A DNA stretch of 64,000 nt. It comes from Taxillus chinensis (lineage: Eukaryota > Streptophyta > Magnoliopsida > Santalales > Loranthaceae). The first letter of the stretch is position 1; every line of letters starts with the position of its first letter. The notes under the pieces are model-generated. The model was not told the origin of the DNA and did no database searches. It saw only the letters and a list, made by a program, of their open reading frames with translations. Location of the stretch: contig CM042091.1 of the NCBI GenBank assembly GCA_023512835.1, positions 42,050,107-42,114,106 of the forward strand, given 5' to 3'. This document shows positions 45,146-56,131 of this stretch, in pieces. The position numbers were made by a program, and so were the translations under genes.

Positions 45146-46615
45146 TGATAACATGCATTTTATGCCGTTATTCTAGTGTTTATTTAGGATGTTAAGAGCA
45201 TGATTAGAGCCTTATTGTTTCATATATCATATATATTTGCTCTAACCCCTAGGAAGATGCTATTTGCAAATACATGCGCTTTTAAGCTGTTTTGGCAGAT
45301 TTTGGACCTCACTTTTAACATAGTAGATGGCCTCAAACAATTAGCGTGCAAGAACAAAAGTTTCTTAGAATGATGTCCTTTACCTACCACAGAAATTTCA
45401 GAGCATTTGGAGCTGCACGTGAATTCACCCATTTCACGTGCAAGCCTATTTTTGCCTCTCAGGCCTCTACAGAATGCAAGGAAGCTTGGGGAGAAGTTTG
45501 AGCTGATTTGGAGGTGCACGTGAATTCACCATATCACGTGCAAATTGGCGTGCAGAGATATTTTTGGACCGATCCTATCGTTTTTCCATGCTGATCATTT
45601 GTTTCTGAAGGCCCATGTCCAAAAAGTGGATGAAAGATAGAGTTTTTAATGTTTCGAGTGTCACTTATCAAAACTACGCCGTTTTGATAGATGGGCTAGG
45701 GTACACACCTCAAGGCCCATCCAAACTCTATAAATAAGAGCTCCACGCCCCTTGCTAGCCATGCCTAACCCCCCTACACGTTTTAGAGAGAGAGAGAGAG
45801 AGGCTCCACGACTTGGAGGTGCTCCTTGACCTAGGAGAGCAGCCGTCGCAGCAGCTGTCGCGGATTTTGGAGCCTGGATTTGAAGCTTTGCTGTGCGTGT
45901 GATCAAGAAGAAGATGTTGAGCTTTTCTGCTTTGTGTTTGCTTGTAATCATGCGTGAGTAGTCTTTTAATCTAGGGGAGCAATATAGCCCCCTTGTTGCT
46001 TTGCTGTGTTTATGAATATTGGGTTTGGATGATTGAAGTTTTGCATGTTTTATGAATCTGTTCTTAATTCTATCTTTGGATGTACACCTTGGTATTCTTA
46101 GCCCTAGTCTGGGGCGGATTGAGATTCATAACTTATTTGTAATTGGTGTGATCATTATCCTTTTGCAAGTATGATTTATTGGCTTTGCATGTTTGTGTGT
46201 TTAGATGACCATTCTGGCATACAACTCTTAAAAGGACCTTAATGACCATTTGTTGTCCTTGGCTTATGTTTAGCATGTTTTCAATCAGACAACCCTAATA
46301 CCATGAGCCAGTAGAGATAACATAGGGAGGTGAAATTGTGACCCTAGATGCTTTTAATTCTTGAATCTTAATCCTAAAATCAGTTTACTTTCTTTGTTTA
46401 TTCAGAAAACCACATAAAAATTAGATCTTTAGTTTAAAAAAGAAAACTTTTTGTCAAGACATTTTATAGAACAAGAGTAATTGGGTGCTTTGATTTGAGA
46501 ACTAGAGAACTAGGCTAATCCCTGTGGGTTCGACCCCTTGCTTGCTGCTATTCTTTTAGTGCAAACTTAGGGAATTTATTATTTTGAAGAGAGGCTAAAA
46601 AAATCTTATCTGTCA
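45146..46615 (+). mobile_element. Family X solo LTR (Athila-like), 1470 bp
   Basis: TGATAACATGCATTTTATGCC to AATCTTATCTGTCA with exact AATCT duplications. Homologous to 1-963 in opposite orientation. The CCTGTGGGTTCGACCCCTTGCTTGC block near the end and the TGATAA start resemble Athila/Tat-type LTRs. It carries the palindrome (45666-45690) and TATAAATA (45729-45736). No internal sequence; it is a solo LTR inside the Copia-2-type solo LTR. Confidence 0.88.
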
Positions 46616-47506
46616 AATCTGTTCTACTTCCTCATACATTTAAAGAACAGATCGTGAGTCTGGTATAGGAGTGATTGAAGGTCGAGCATAGCAAACGGTT
46701 ATCCACGCAGGAGCAGATTGCGTTAGACAGATTCTTATAGTGAGTAAATTCTGGAACAATACTGTTTTGTATTTGCGTTGAATAGAAGAGAGAGTTGATC
46801 CTATTGTAACAAGGGCTGGACCCTTCTGTATTAAAAGAGAATAGTGGATTGGACTCGGTGTAGGTACACCCTCACTACCGTGGAGTAGATCACATTGATC
46901 GAACCACGTATATTGTGTGTCTCTGTCTTTTCTCTCTCTTACATGCTTACTTGAGACTGATATTGCATAAGACATTAACATATCACCCAAACGAAGACCA
47001 CATCTATTAGAGCAAACTCTCCAAAGTATCTGACGAACCCATTTTATATGCATTTTTGGTATGTGTTCAGCCCCTGTTTTAATGGATTTTAGAGTGTTTA
47101 TTGTGTTTGCGTTATGTTTTATTTGATTAATATGTGTTTTTAGTATTGTTGTTGTGTTTTGGTGTGTTTTGTGTATTTTGATGTGTTTTGTAGGTACTTG
47201 GAGCAATTTGGCCCAAACAAAGCTGAAAAAGTACAAAATTGGCATCAGATAATGTTGGACAACTAAAAAGTACTTTACACAGGCCATGGCCGTGCAGTGC
47301 CTGACCATGGCAGGCGTCTTTTACTGTTCACGACGAAGTTCTCGCCGTGGCTGCAAAATTAATGGCCGCCGACCTTCACAAATATCCAGCGTATTGTCGC
47401 CATGGCCACGATTTTTGGTGGCCATGGCCTGTGTCGACGACATTTCTCCTTTTTCTTTTTATTTTATATATTTTTCTTAATTATTTTAATGTAATAATTG
47501 GGGGAC

Positions 47507-47514
47507 TATATAAG
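47507..47514 (+). promoter_or_regulatory. TATA box, unit 1 of four
   Basis: TATATAAG in GGGGGACTATATAAGGGCC. The same box recurs at 48667-48674, 49830-49837 and 50985-50992, so the expanded LTR has four candidate promoters. Confidence 0.65.
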
Positions 47515-48666
47515 GGCCATGTTTATGTTAGAGTTAGGGATTCTGAACCATTGGGGAGCCGTCCTTGGCGGCTCAAGAACTATAACTTTGATTTTAGATT
47601 TCTCTTTTGATTTTGGAGAATTTTATGTGATTTTGGATAAAGACCACATTGGTTTTGGGTGAGGATCATTTGTATGCCTTCGTGACAGGTTGGTTCATCT
47701 TCTTTTCTCCCATTGTAATCCCAATTTCATGATTTTATATATAGATATGTTTATTCAAATTCTCATGGGATAATCCGTTCTTCCTAGGGATTGGGGTAGC
47801 CTAATCCCAATTTCTTGATTGTATGAGTTTTTATTTAATTATTTCTTATCTTTTTCATAAATGATTTCATTTTATTAATTGAATCCGTGTTTGGGCGTCG
47901 CGAACCTATTACATGTCTTGGATAATTGGGGGAAAGGACCGAAAGGTGAACCTCGATTATCGGAACTATAGAATGAGACCTAGGACTTGCGTGTCACGAA
48001 AGTAGTCCGTGATCCTAGGAGGAATCATGGTTGATCACCTATTAATGGGTTTGATCCTATTTCAGCGGGTCACGAAAGTAGGCCGTTCTTTGGGGTTAGG
48101 CACGTTGCTATTTCGTAGCGATTGGCGATTACATTAGGATCGGCCACCTTCACATGTTAGAAAATTAATAGGAATAATTAATTAAACCATACAATTAAGG
48201 ATTGGAAATTGTGGTGAACCTCAGCCCCTAGACCTTTATTCCCTTATTTTTCCTTTTCTCTAGGATTGTTTTATTTTATTTATTTTATTTTAATTATTTA
48301 TTTTTATTTAATTTCTCTACCATTATTTGCTTAGACAATAGGAGCGCAATTTTTTTTATTTTTGCTATTTACCATGCTTGAGGTGTTATGTATTGCTTGG
48401 TTTGGGTAATTATGCCTTTAGGCATATACATTATTTACACAGGCCATGGCCGCGCAGTGCCTGACCATGGCAGGCATCTTTTATTGTTCACGACGAAGTT
48501 CTCGCCGTGGCTGCAAAATTAATGGCCGCCGACCTTCACAAATATCCAGTGTACTGTCGCCATGGCCACGATTTTTGGTGGCCATGGCCTGTGTCGATGA
48601 CATTTCTCCTTTTTCTTTTTATTTTATATATTTTTCTTAATTATTTTAATGTAATAATTGGGGGAC

Positions 48667-48674
48667 TATATAAG
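48667..48674 (+). promoter_or_regulatory. TATA box, unit 2
   Basis: TATATAAG, identical context to unit 1. Confidence 0.6.
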
Positions 48675-49829
48675 GGCCATGTTTATGTTAGAGTTAGGGA
48701 TTCTGAACCATTGGGGAGCCGTCCTTGGCGGCTCAAGAACCATAACTTTGATTTTAGATTTCTCTTTTGATTTCGGAGAATTTTATGTGATTTTGGATAA
48801 AGACCACATTGGTTTTGGGTGTGGATCATTTGTATGCCTTCGTGACAGGTTGGTTCATCTTCTTTTCTCCCATTGTAATCCCAATTTCATGATTTTATAT
48901 ATAGATATGTTTATTCAAATTCTCATGGGATAATCCGTTCTTCCTAGGGATTGGGGTAGCCTAATCCCAATTTCTTGATTGTATGAGTTTTTATTTAATT
49001 ATTTCTTATCTTTTTCATAAATGATTTCATTTTATTAATTGAATCCGTGTTTGGGCGTCGCGAACCTATTACATGTCTTGGATAATTGGGGGAAGGACCG
49101 AAAGGTGAACCTCGATTATCGGAACTATAGAATGAGACCTAGGACTTGCGTGTCACGAAAGTAGTCCGTGATCCTAGGAGGAATCATGGTTGATCACCTA
49201 TTAATGGGTTTGATCCTATTTCAGCGGGTCACGAGAGTAGGCCGCTGCTGGGGTTAGGCACGCTGCTATTTACGCGAAAGCGATTGGCAGTTACATTAGG
49301 ATCGGCCACCTTCACATGTTAGAAAATTAATAGGAATAATTAATTAAATCATACAATTAAGGATTGGAAATTGTGGTGAACCTCAGCCCCTAGACCTTTA
49401 TTCCCTTATTTTTCCTTTTCTCTAGGATTGTTTTATTTTATTTATTTTATTTTAATTATTTATTTTTATTTAATTTCTCTACCATTATTTGCTTAGACAA
49501 TAGGAGCGCAATTTTTTTTTATTTTTGCTATTTACCATGCTTGAGGTGTTATGTATTGTTTGGTTTGGGTAATTATGCCTTTAGGCCTATACATTATTTA
49601 CACAGGCCATGGCCGCGCAGTGCCTGACCATGGCAGGCGTCTTTTACTGTTCACGATGAAGTTCTCGCCGTGGCTGCAAAATTAATGGCCGCCGACCTTC
49701 ACAAATATCCAGCGTATTGTCGCCATGGCCACGATTTTTGGTGGCCATGGCCTGTGTCGACGACATTTCTCCTTTTTCTTTTTATTTTATATATTTTTCT
49801 TAATTATTTTAATGTAATAATTGGGGGAC

Positions 49830-49837
49830 TATATAAG
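49830..49837 (+). promoter_or_regulatory. TATA box, unit 3
   Basis: TATATAAG, identical context to unit 1. Confidence 0.6.
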
Positions 49838-50984
49838 GGCCATGTTTATGTTAGAGTTAGGGATTCTGAACCATTGGGGAGCCGTCCTTGGCGGCTCAAG
49901 AACCATAACTTTGATTTTAGATTTCTCTTTTGATTTCGGAGAATTTTATGTGATTTTGGATAAAGACCACATTGGTTTTGGGTGTGGATCATTTGTATGC
50001 CTTCGTGACAGGTTGGTTCATCTTCTTTTCTCCCATTGTAATCCCAATTTCATGATTTTATATATAGATATGTTTATTCAAATTCTCATGGGATAATCCG
50101 TTCTTCCTAGGGATTGGGGTAGCCTAATCTCAATTTCTTGATTGTATGAGTTTTTATTTAATTATTTCTTATCTTTTTCATAAATGATTTCATTTTATTA
50201 ATTGAATCCGTGTTTGGGCGTCGCGAACCTATTACATGTCTTGGATAATTGGGGGAAGGACCGAAAGGTGAACCTCGATTATCGGAACTATAGAATGAGA
50301 CCTAGGACTTGCGTGTCACGAAAGTAGTCCGTGATCCTAGGAGGAATCATGGTTGATCACCTATTAATGGGTTTGATCCTATTTCAGCGGGTCACGAGAG
50401 TAGCATTCTTGGGGTTAGGCACGCGCTATTTACGCGAAAAGCGATTGGCGATTACATTAGGATCGGCCACCTTCACATGTTAGAAAATTAATAGGAATAA
50501 TTAATTAAATCATACAATTAAGGATTGGAAATTGTGGTGAACCTCAGCCCCTAGACCTTTATTCCCTTATTTTTCCTTTTCTCTAGGATTGTTTTATTTT
50601 ATTTATTTTATTTTAATTATTTATTTTTATTTAATTTCTCTACCATTATTTGCTTAGACAATAGGAGCGCAATTTTTTTTTATTTTTGCTATTTACCATG
50701 CTTGAGGTGTTATGTATTGTTTGGTTTGGGTAATTATGCCTTTAGGCCTATACATTATTTACACAGGCGATGGGCGCAAGGGCGTTACCAAGTGGGCGTC
50801 TTTCTTCACGATGAAGTTCTCGGGCTTGGCAAAATTAATGGCCGCCGACCTTCACAAATATCCAGTGTATTTGGCCATGGCCACGATTTTTGGTGGCCAT
50901 GGCCTAGGTTACTTGACATTTCTCCTTTTTCTTTTTTATTTTATATATTTTTCTTAATTATTTTAATGTAATAATTGGGGGGAC

Positions 50985-50992
50985 TATATAAG
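50985..50992 (+). promoter_or_regulatory. TATA box, unit 4
   Basis: TATATAAG; the G-run before it is one base longer. It is the promoter nearest the primer site. Confidence 0.6.
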
Positions 50993-51935
50993 GGCCATGT
51001 TTATGTTAGAGTTAGGGAGGCATTGAACCCTGGGGGAGCCGTCCTTGGCGGCTCAAGAACTATAACTTTGATTTTAGATTTCTCTTTTGATTTTGGAGAA
51101 TTTTATGTGATTTTGGATAAAGACCACATTGGTTTTGGGTGAGGATCATTTGTATGCCTTCGGAGGTTGGTTCATCTTCTTTTCTCCCATTGTAATCCCA
51201 ATTTCATGATTTTATATATAGATATGTTTATTCAAATTCTCATGGGATAATCCGTTCTTCCTAGGGATTGGGGTAGCCTAATCCCAATTTCTTGATTGTA
51301 TGAGTTTTTATTTAATTATTTCTTATCTTTTTCATAAATGATTTCATTTTATTAATTGAATCCGTGTTTGGGCGTCGCGAACCTATTACATGTCTTGGAT
51401 AATTGGGGGAAAGACCGAAAGGTGAACCTCGATTATCGGAACTATAGAATGAGACCTAGGACTTGCGTGTCACGAAAGTAGTCCGTGATCCTAGGAGGAA
51501 TCATGGTTGATCACCTATTAATGGGTTTGATCCTATTTCAGCGGGTCACAAGAGTAGCCTTTCGGGGTTAGGCACGGTTATTTGCGTAGCGATTGGCGTA
51601 TCCATTAGGATCGGCCACCTTCACATGTTAGAGAATTAATAGGAATAATTAATTAAACTATACAATTAAGGATTGGAAATTGTGGTGAACCTCAGCCCCT
51701 AGACCTTTATTCCCTTATTTTTCCTTTTCTCTAGGATTGTTTTATTTTATTTATTTTAATTATTTATTTTTATTTAATTTCTCTACCATTATTTGCTTAG
51801 ACAATAGGAGTGCAATTAAGTTATAGATTTCCAACTGTGTCTCTGGGATCGACCCTGACTTACCCTTCTACAGGTTAGTTAGGTTTATAAATATTATTTT
51901 GAGAGCGTTAGTGCGACAAAAACGCGTTATCAAAT

Positions 51936-51953
51936 TGGCGTCGTTGCCGGGGA
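51936..51953 (+). other. Primer-binding site (tRNA-Asp, Athila type)
   Basis: TGGCGTCGTTGCCGGGGA, one base from the TGGCGCCGTTGCCGGGGA site of Athila-type elements, three bases after the LTR end. Confidence 0.85.
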
Positions 51954-52290
51954 CACAGCAATTCTTGGGAACTTTAGCCGAACGTGTGAAAATTGGACTA
52001 AGCATGTATATATGTGTGTTTGGTTTTGTTTTTCATTTCCTTGTGTGATTTTATTTATTTTATTTGTTTTTTTATTATTGTGTTTTTTTATTGTTGTTTT
52101 GTTTGCTTTTTTTTAAAAAATAATATTTTGCTAGTGTTTTTTTATTTTATTATTATTGCTATTTTATTTATTTATTTGTTAATTTTAGGTGCAGTCTTTT
52201 TTAAAACTTATTTGCTGTTTTTTTCTTTTCATTTTCTTTTTTTTCTTCTCTTCTCCTCTCTAATCGGCAGTGTATTTTATTTTATTTGAA

Positions 52291-52988
52291 AATGCCGGTT
52301 CGTTGTATGTTTTGTGGTGGCGAGCATGAGCCCTCTCGATGTCCACACGCTACCATTGCGACTCAAAAGCTGCATTTTAGGTGTCACTCATGATGATCCT
52401 AATTTTTATGGTGCTTATAATGCATATGTTAATTCATTACCTCTTGTGCTTTGTACTCGTTGTGGAAGTGGTGGCCATATGGCTAATACTTGTTTTTTGA
52501 ATTTATTTGCCCTTCCTATATCTTGTGAGGATAATGGTGGGATGGAATCTCTTTGTTCCACCATTCATGAATTGTATAGAGAGGTAGAAGTCTTAGAGAA
52601 CTCTACCATTGATGAGGCTATATTTGAGGACCTAGTTAAGGAAACTCATGGCATTGCTTTTGCTTGCCTTATTGATTTGAATACCTGTGAGGATAGACTT
52701 CATACCTTACTAGAGTCCATAGAGGAGACCGAGAGCTTGATTTTCGGGTTACAAAAAATTTTGGATTTTTGTATCCATTCTAGTAGTCCCTCTAATTTTG
52801 GCATTAATGCACCATGTGAACATATTGACCATATAGGATTAAAGAGTGAGCATCCTTTTAGGGAGATCGATGACTTTAGTGTGAATGGGCATAGTACTTC
52901 TTCTTGGTCCCCGTTGTATGTTGATTTATCTTGCAGGGCCAATGATGATATCATTGATAGCTACCATGCCGGGTGCACCTCAGGTTGA
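52291..52988 (+). pseudogene. Zinc-knuckle gag-like ORF of the gag-only element
   Basis: The likely start at 52291 reads MPVRCMFCGGEHEPSRC, a CX2CX3HX4C knuckle. A stop and frame change near 52389 follow, and the frame 52314-52988 continues with DDPNFYGAYNAYVNSL and a second, standard knuckle CTRCGSGGHMANTC (about 52459-52500). Then come about 150 acidic residues with leucine-rich helices (LYREVEVLEN, CEDRLHTLLESIEETESLI) and no further known domain. It may be a nucleocapsid-type RNA-binding protein. I do not recognise a capsid domain. The early frameshift suggests this copy is inactive. Confidence 0.65.
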
Positions 52989-55030
52989 TGGCACAACTGG
53001 AGTTGGGCATTTATATGAGACCCTTGCCAAGGGAGATTTCCCCGAACAGGTAATTATTGGTGACTCCCAATTGCATGTCTAAGAACCCGGGCAGGTAAGT
53101 CCTAAGGTAACTAGTCCATCTTGCTCTAATTCTAAGGAGGTAAAAGTCATTGAATATTATAAACCCTCCTCTCACTCCCTTTGTAATTTATTTGTTTTAC
53201 CTATTTCCTTTTCCTTTTCTTTTTCTAGTTATAGGTGTAGCTTTTGTTTTTGTTTTTCTTGCTTGTGTGTAGTCCCTAACTTGCCGGGGCCTAAGCTGGC
53301 AGGACCTTCCCTTTGCAACCCTGGCTGTCTAATTAGAGGTTTCGTAGGAGGTTCCTCTAATTCCGCACAGTATGATCTCTCCTACACAGCGTGCCACCCG
53401 ATAAAGCCGTGGTATTTGTTTTTATTATTTTTATTTATGATTTATCTTTCTCACCTCGGCCTCCTGATTGGGTCATTTTTTTTCTTTTTTCCTATCCTCA
53501 TTTTTTTTTCTGGTGTGTTTGATTTTTGAAATAAAACCCTTTCACCCTCTATATGCCTTTCCTCTTTTGTTTTATTTTATTGTTTGCTATATGTTCTTAT
53601 ATGCTTTGTGTGGGTGTCTATTCCCTTTCACAATGAGGACATTGTGTCTTTCAAGTGTGGGGGGGAGAGTCCATGATTGTTTATCCTTGTTTTGTTTTGT
53701 GTTTGATTGCATGATTGGTTGTAAAGTGCTGGGGAGATATTATGGGAATATTCTTAATATGCTAGTTTTAGTGAAAATTTTTTATTTTTGCTATTTACCA
53801 TGCTTGAGGTGTTATGTATTGTTTGGTTTGGGTAATTATGCCTTTAGGCCTATACATTATTTTCCTTGTGCTTAGGATGAGATCATTGCGTGTTTGAGCT
53901 AGGACTTGGGTTCTTTCCTTAGTTTTTCAATTCTAGGGTGAATGCCTTATATTTTCTTGGAGTTGTGTGTTAAGAGCGATAAGCATGCATCCTTTATTCT
54001 TTTAAGTGTGATTAGCCTCCTGGTTCATGATCTTGGGCAAGTGCTTGTATAGTTGTGTTGTGGTGATGGGTTAGTTCTTGAATGTTGGGCTAGAGTCACA
54101 TGTTGCTTTGATGTTAGTTGCCTAGATTGGTGCTCTTTAGGGTGTGGCTCAAATTGAAAAAAACAGAAGAAGAAGAAAGAAATCAGAAAAAGAAAGAGAA
54201 AAAAAATCTAAAAAAAAAAAAAAAAGAGAGAAAGAAAGAAAAGAGAAAGAATAAGAGCTTTGTTGTTTGCCATTTATAGGTGACTTGGCCAACCATGTAT
54301 ATTTGGCTATTTTATGTTTTATTTCTCATAGCTGTGGCATTTTATGTAAATGGGGTACTTTTATTTGTAATCCTTGTGGCATAATCTTTATATTTAGGTC
54401 CAATGGAATGTTGATTTTGTAAACCCCATGTTTGATTATTAACATATATATTTATGCCACTTAGTTTGACAAGAAAAAGAGTTGTAATTATTTGAATGTT
54501 TATTTCAAAAAAAAAAAAAAATGAGATTAAGCCTTATGTTGTTAGTTTAGAGCATCATAATTGGTAGCTTACCTCTCATGGTGGCATGTTGGCAAAGGCA
54601 TTTGGTTTGTGGTAAGAATTGTTGTGTCACCACAATGAGGGACTTGCTTTTACTTTCTTACGGTCTGAAAACCCATGGAGGTTTTGAGTGTTGAGTGATG
54701 TGAGACTACCACTTGAGTGAGGTATTTTTGGCTTCCATTGAGAGGACTCCAAGAATTTATGGTTATTTGCTCTATTATTTGATTAATTTGGTTGTTCCTT
54801 AGACCCTTAGCTAGGAAAACATGTAATTGTTGGACTAAGTGTGGGAAGGTCATGTAGAAGCTTAGGGTTCCCTTTGCTCATTCCTTGCTAGAATTTCATT
54901 CTCTTGTGTATGGTGCTTGCATATTTGGAATTACCCATATTCTCATTTGTGTTTTTTTTATTTTCTTATTTTCCATTTTTGTGTGATTGTGTGATTAATT
55001 TAGTCCTTGCTCGGGGACGAGCAAGAGGCA
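52989..55030 (+). other. Non-coding interior of the gag-only element
   Basis: About 2 kb with T-rich tracts, a purine-rich segment (54155-54255) and no recognisable gene. 53776-53862 is the segment also present at the LTR unit junctions. 54776-54800 is the segment also present at the 3' LTR join. An Athila-style GAGGACATTGTG plus G-run lies at 53634-53672. Confidence 0.7.
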
Positions 55031-55044
55031 AGTAAGGGGGATTT

Positions 55045-55398
55045 TGATGAACCCATTTTATATGCATTTTTGGTATGTGTTCGCCCCTATTTTAATGGAT
55101 TTTAGAGTGTTTATTGTGTTTGCGTTATGTTTTATTTGATTAATTTGGTTGTTCCTCAGCCCCTAGACCTTTATTCCCTTATTTTTCCTTTTCTCTAGGA
55201 TTGTTTTATTTTATTTATTTTAATTATTTATTTTAATTTAATTTCTCTACCATTATTTGCTTAGACAATAGGAGCGCAATTAAGTTATAGATTTCCAACT
55301 GTGTCTCTGTGGGATCGACCCTGACTTACCCTTCTACAGGTTAGTTAGGTTTATAAATATTATTTTGAGAGCGTTAGTGCGACAAAAACGCGTTATCA
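55045..55398 (+). repeat. 3' LTR of the gag-only element, internally deleted and chimeric
   Basis: Starts TGATGAACCCATTTTATATGC after purine-rich AAGTAAGGGGGATTT and ends AAAACGCGTTATCA, but is only 354 bp. The whole TATA-containing unit is absent. At the join (about 55140-55160) it reads GATTAATTTGGTTGTTCCTC, matching interior sequence at 54780 rather than the 5' LTR. Confidence 0.88.
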
Positions 55399-55513
55399 TT
55401 ATCCTACTTATAAAACTTAAGGAAAAGTTTTATAGTATACAGATTCACCCCCCTCTCTGTATACAAACACTTATATAAAGATATTGTGCTTGGAACCTGA
55501 GAATATCAGTGTC

Positions 55514-56077
55514 AAACTCACTCCTCTTGTGCCACCGAACTAACTCCGGAAAGAACTCTTCATGGAACACCTGTAGGAAATCATCCCAAAGCATGTCCCC
55601 CACCTCCTGGTGACCCGCCAAACTCAGCCACCACTTTAAGGCCTCTCCCTCAAGCTGTCGAATCACCAACCTAACCTTCTCTTCCTCAGGTGGAAGGAGA
55701 AAAGAGAATACATGCTCCACATGCCGCAACCACTGCTAAGCTGCAATTGGGTCTCCACCTCCCTTGAACTTCGCTAGTTTCTCCTTCTGGAACCTAGCTG
55801 CCCAATCCTCCGAAGCCCTCCTCTGAATGTCCTCATCACGTGGAACGTTCTCTCCCCAAGGTGGAGGAGGTGTCCCTTGTTGTGCAGCCATCTCTGCTCT
55901 CATCTCCTCTCGAAGCTCCTGATGGATGCTATCTCTCATCCCGTGCATCGCCTCATTCAGCGTCTGAAGCTGAGCCAATACCTGTGTCATGGGGTCAACT
56001 CCCCCATCTTGTCCAATTTGGACTGACACCTCATCCCCAGTAGCACCACTCTCATGCGGTACTCTCCTAGGAGGCAT
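55514..56077 (-). pseudogene. gag: Tekay-type gag, N-terminal half
   Basis: ATG at 56077 gives MPPRRVPHESG, a coiled-coil-prone stretch (LAQLQTLNEAMHGMRDSI) and FQKEKLAKFKGGGDPIAA. A stop near 55736 separates it from the capsid start (HVEHVFSFLLPPEEEKVRL, LEGEALKWW, FLQVFHEEFFPE) at 55729-55514. It continues at 44036 on the far side of the nested LTR. The joined frame also needs a one-base correction at the junction. Confidence 0.87.
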
Positions 56078-56131
56078 GATTCTCTACAAGAAAGTAAGCA
56101 CAACTCAATCACATAAGTTCTCAACTCCACA
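56078..56131 (-). other. Tekay-type leader, cut by the CACTA element
   Basis: Only about 54 bp of leader remain before the CACTA terminus. The primer site and 5' LTR must lie beyond the transposon. Confidence 0.6.

Larger units (their letters stand above)
47031..51932 (+). repeat. 5' LTR of the gag-only element, with four tandem units
   Basis: Begins TGACGAACCCATTTTATATGC and ends AAAACGCGTTATCA. Between them a unit of about 1.16 kb starts at 47275, 48435, 49598 and 50759 (marker TTTACACAGGC). Units 1-3 are very similar; unit 4 is more diverged at its start. Each of the first three units ends in about 85 bp also found once in the element's interior (53776-53862). Small ORFs repeated in each unit (for example 47347, 48507, 49670) simply follow the repeat. 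Confidence 0.92.
47031..55398 (+). mobile_element. Athila-like gag-only LTR element with tandemly expanded 5' LTR
   Basis: 5' LTR 47031-51932, tRNA-Asp-type primer site 51936-51953, zinc-knuckle ORF 52291-52988, long non-coding interior, polypurine tract about 55031-55044, 3' LTR 55045-55398. Flanks GTATC (47026-47030) and TTATC (55399-55403) match at 4 of 5. No protease, RT, RNase H or integrase was found in any frame, so it would need enzymes in trans. The interior carries signatures typical of Athila/Tat elements: GAGGACATTGTGTC with a G-run (53634-53672) and the inverted repeat GCTCGGGGACGAGC (about 55010-55023). Confidence 0.88.
44042..55508 (+). mobile_element. Copia-2-type solo LTR, split by two further insertions
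   Basis: Arms 44042-45145, 46621-47030 and 55404-55508 join to an LTR of about 1.6 kb. It begins TATTGTTCCCATG (TG mutated to TA) and matches the minus-strand Copia-2 LTR start at 21876. It ends CCTGAGAATATCA after a TTCACCCCCCTC tract typical of Copia LTR ends. GTGTC flanks both sides exactly. TATAAAAG is at 44986-44993. The 5' arm carries arrays of a CTCGAAGGTCGTAGA motif (44100-44760). Confidence 0.88.
28561..56131 (-). mobile_element. Tekay-type chromovirus (Ty3), heavily nested
   Basis: A minus-strand element whose parts are scattered between younger insertions: 3' LTR 28561-31549, chromodomain, integrase, RNase H and RT at 31947-34705, RT start and protease at 42641-43322, gag at 43323-44036 and 55514-56077, and the start of the leader up to 56131. 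The 5' LTR lies beyond the CACTA element. Gag start MPPRR, two zinc knuckles, Ty3 domain order and a chromodomain after the integrase identify the Tekay-like chromovirus group. The coding region has many stops. The outer left flank is TAACA (28556-28560); its partner is not in the window. Confidence 0.88.

Noticed and set aside
47347..47610. Repeated 87-residue ORF (also 48507 and 49670) as a conserved gene family
   Set aside because: The ORFs recur only because they lie in the tandem LTR unit, overlap the TATA region and have no recognisable domain; unit 4 does not keep the frame.
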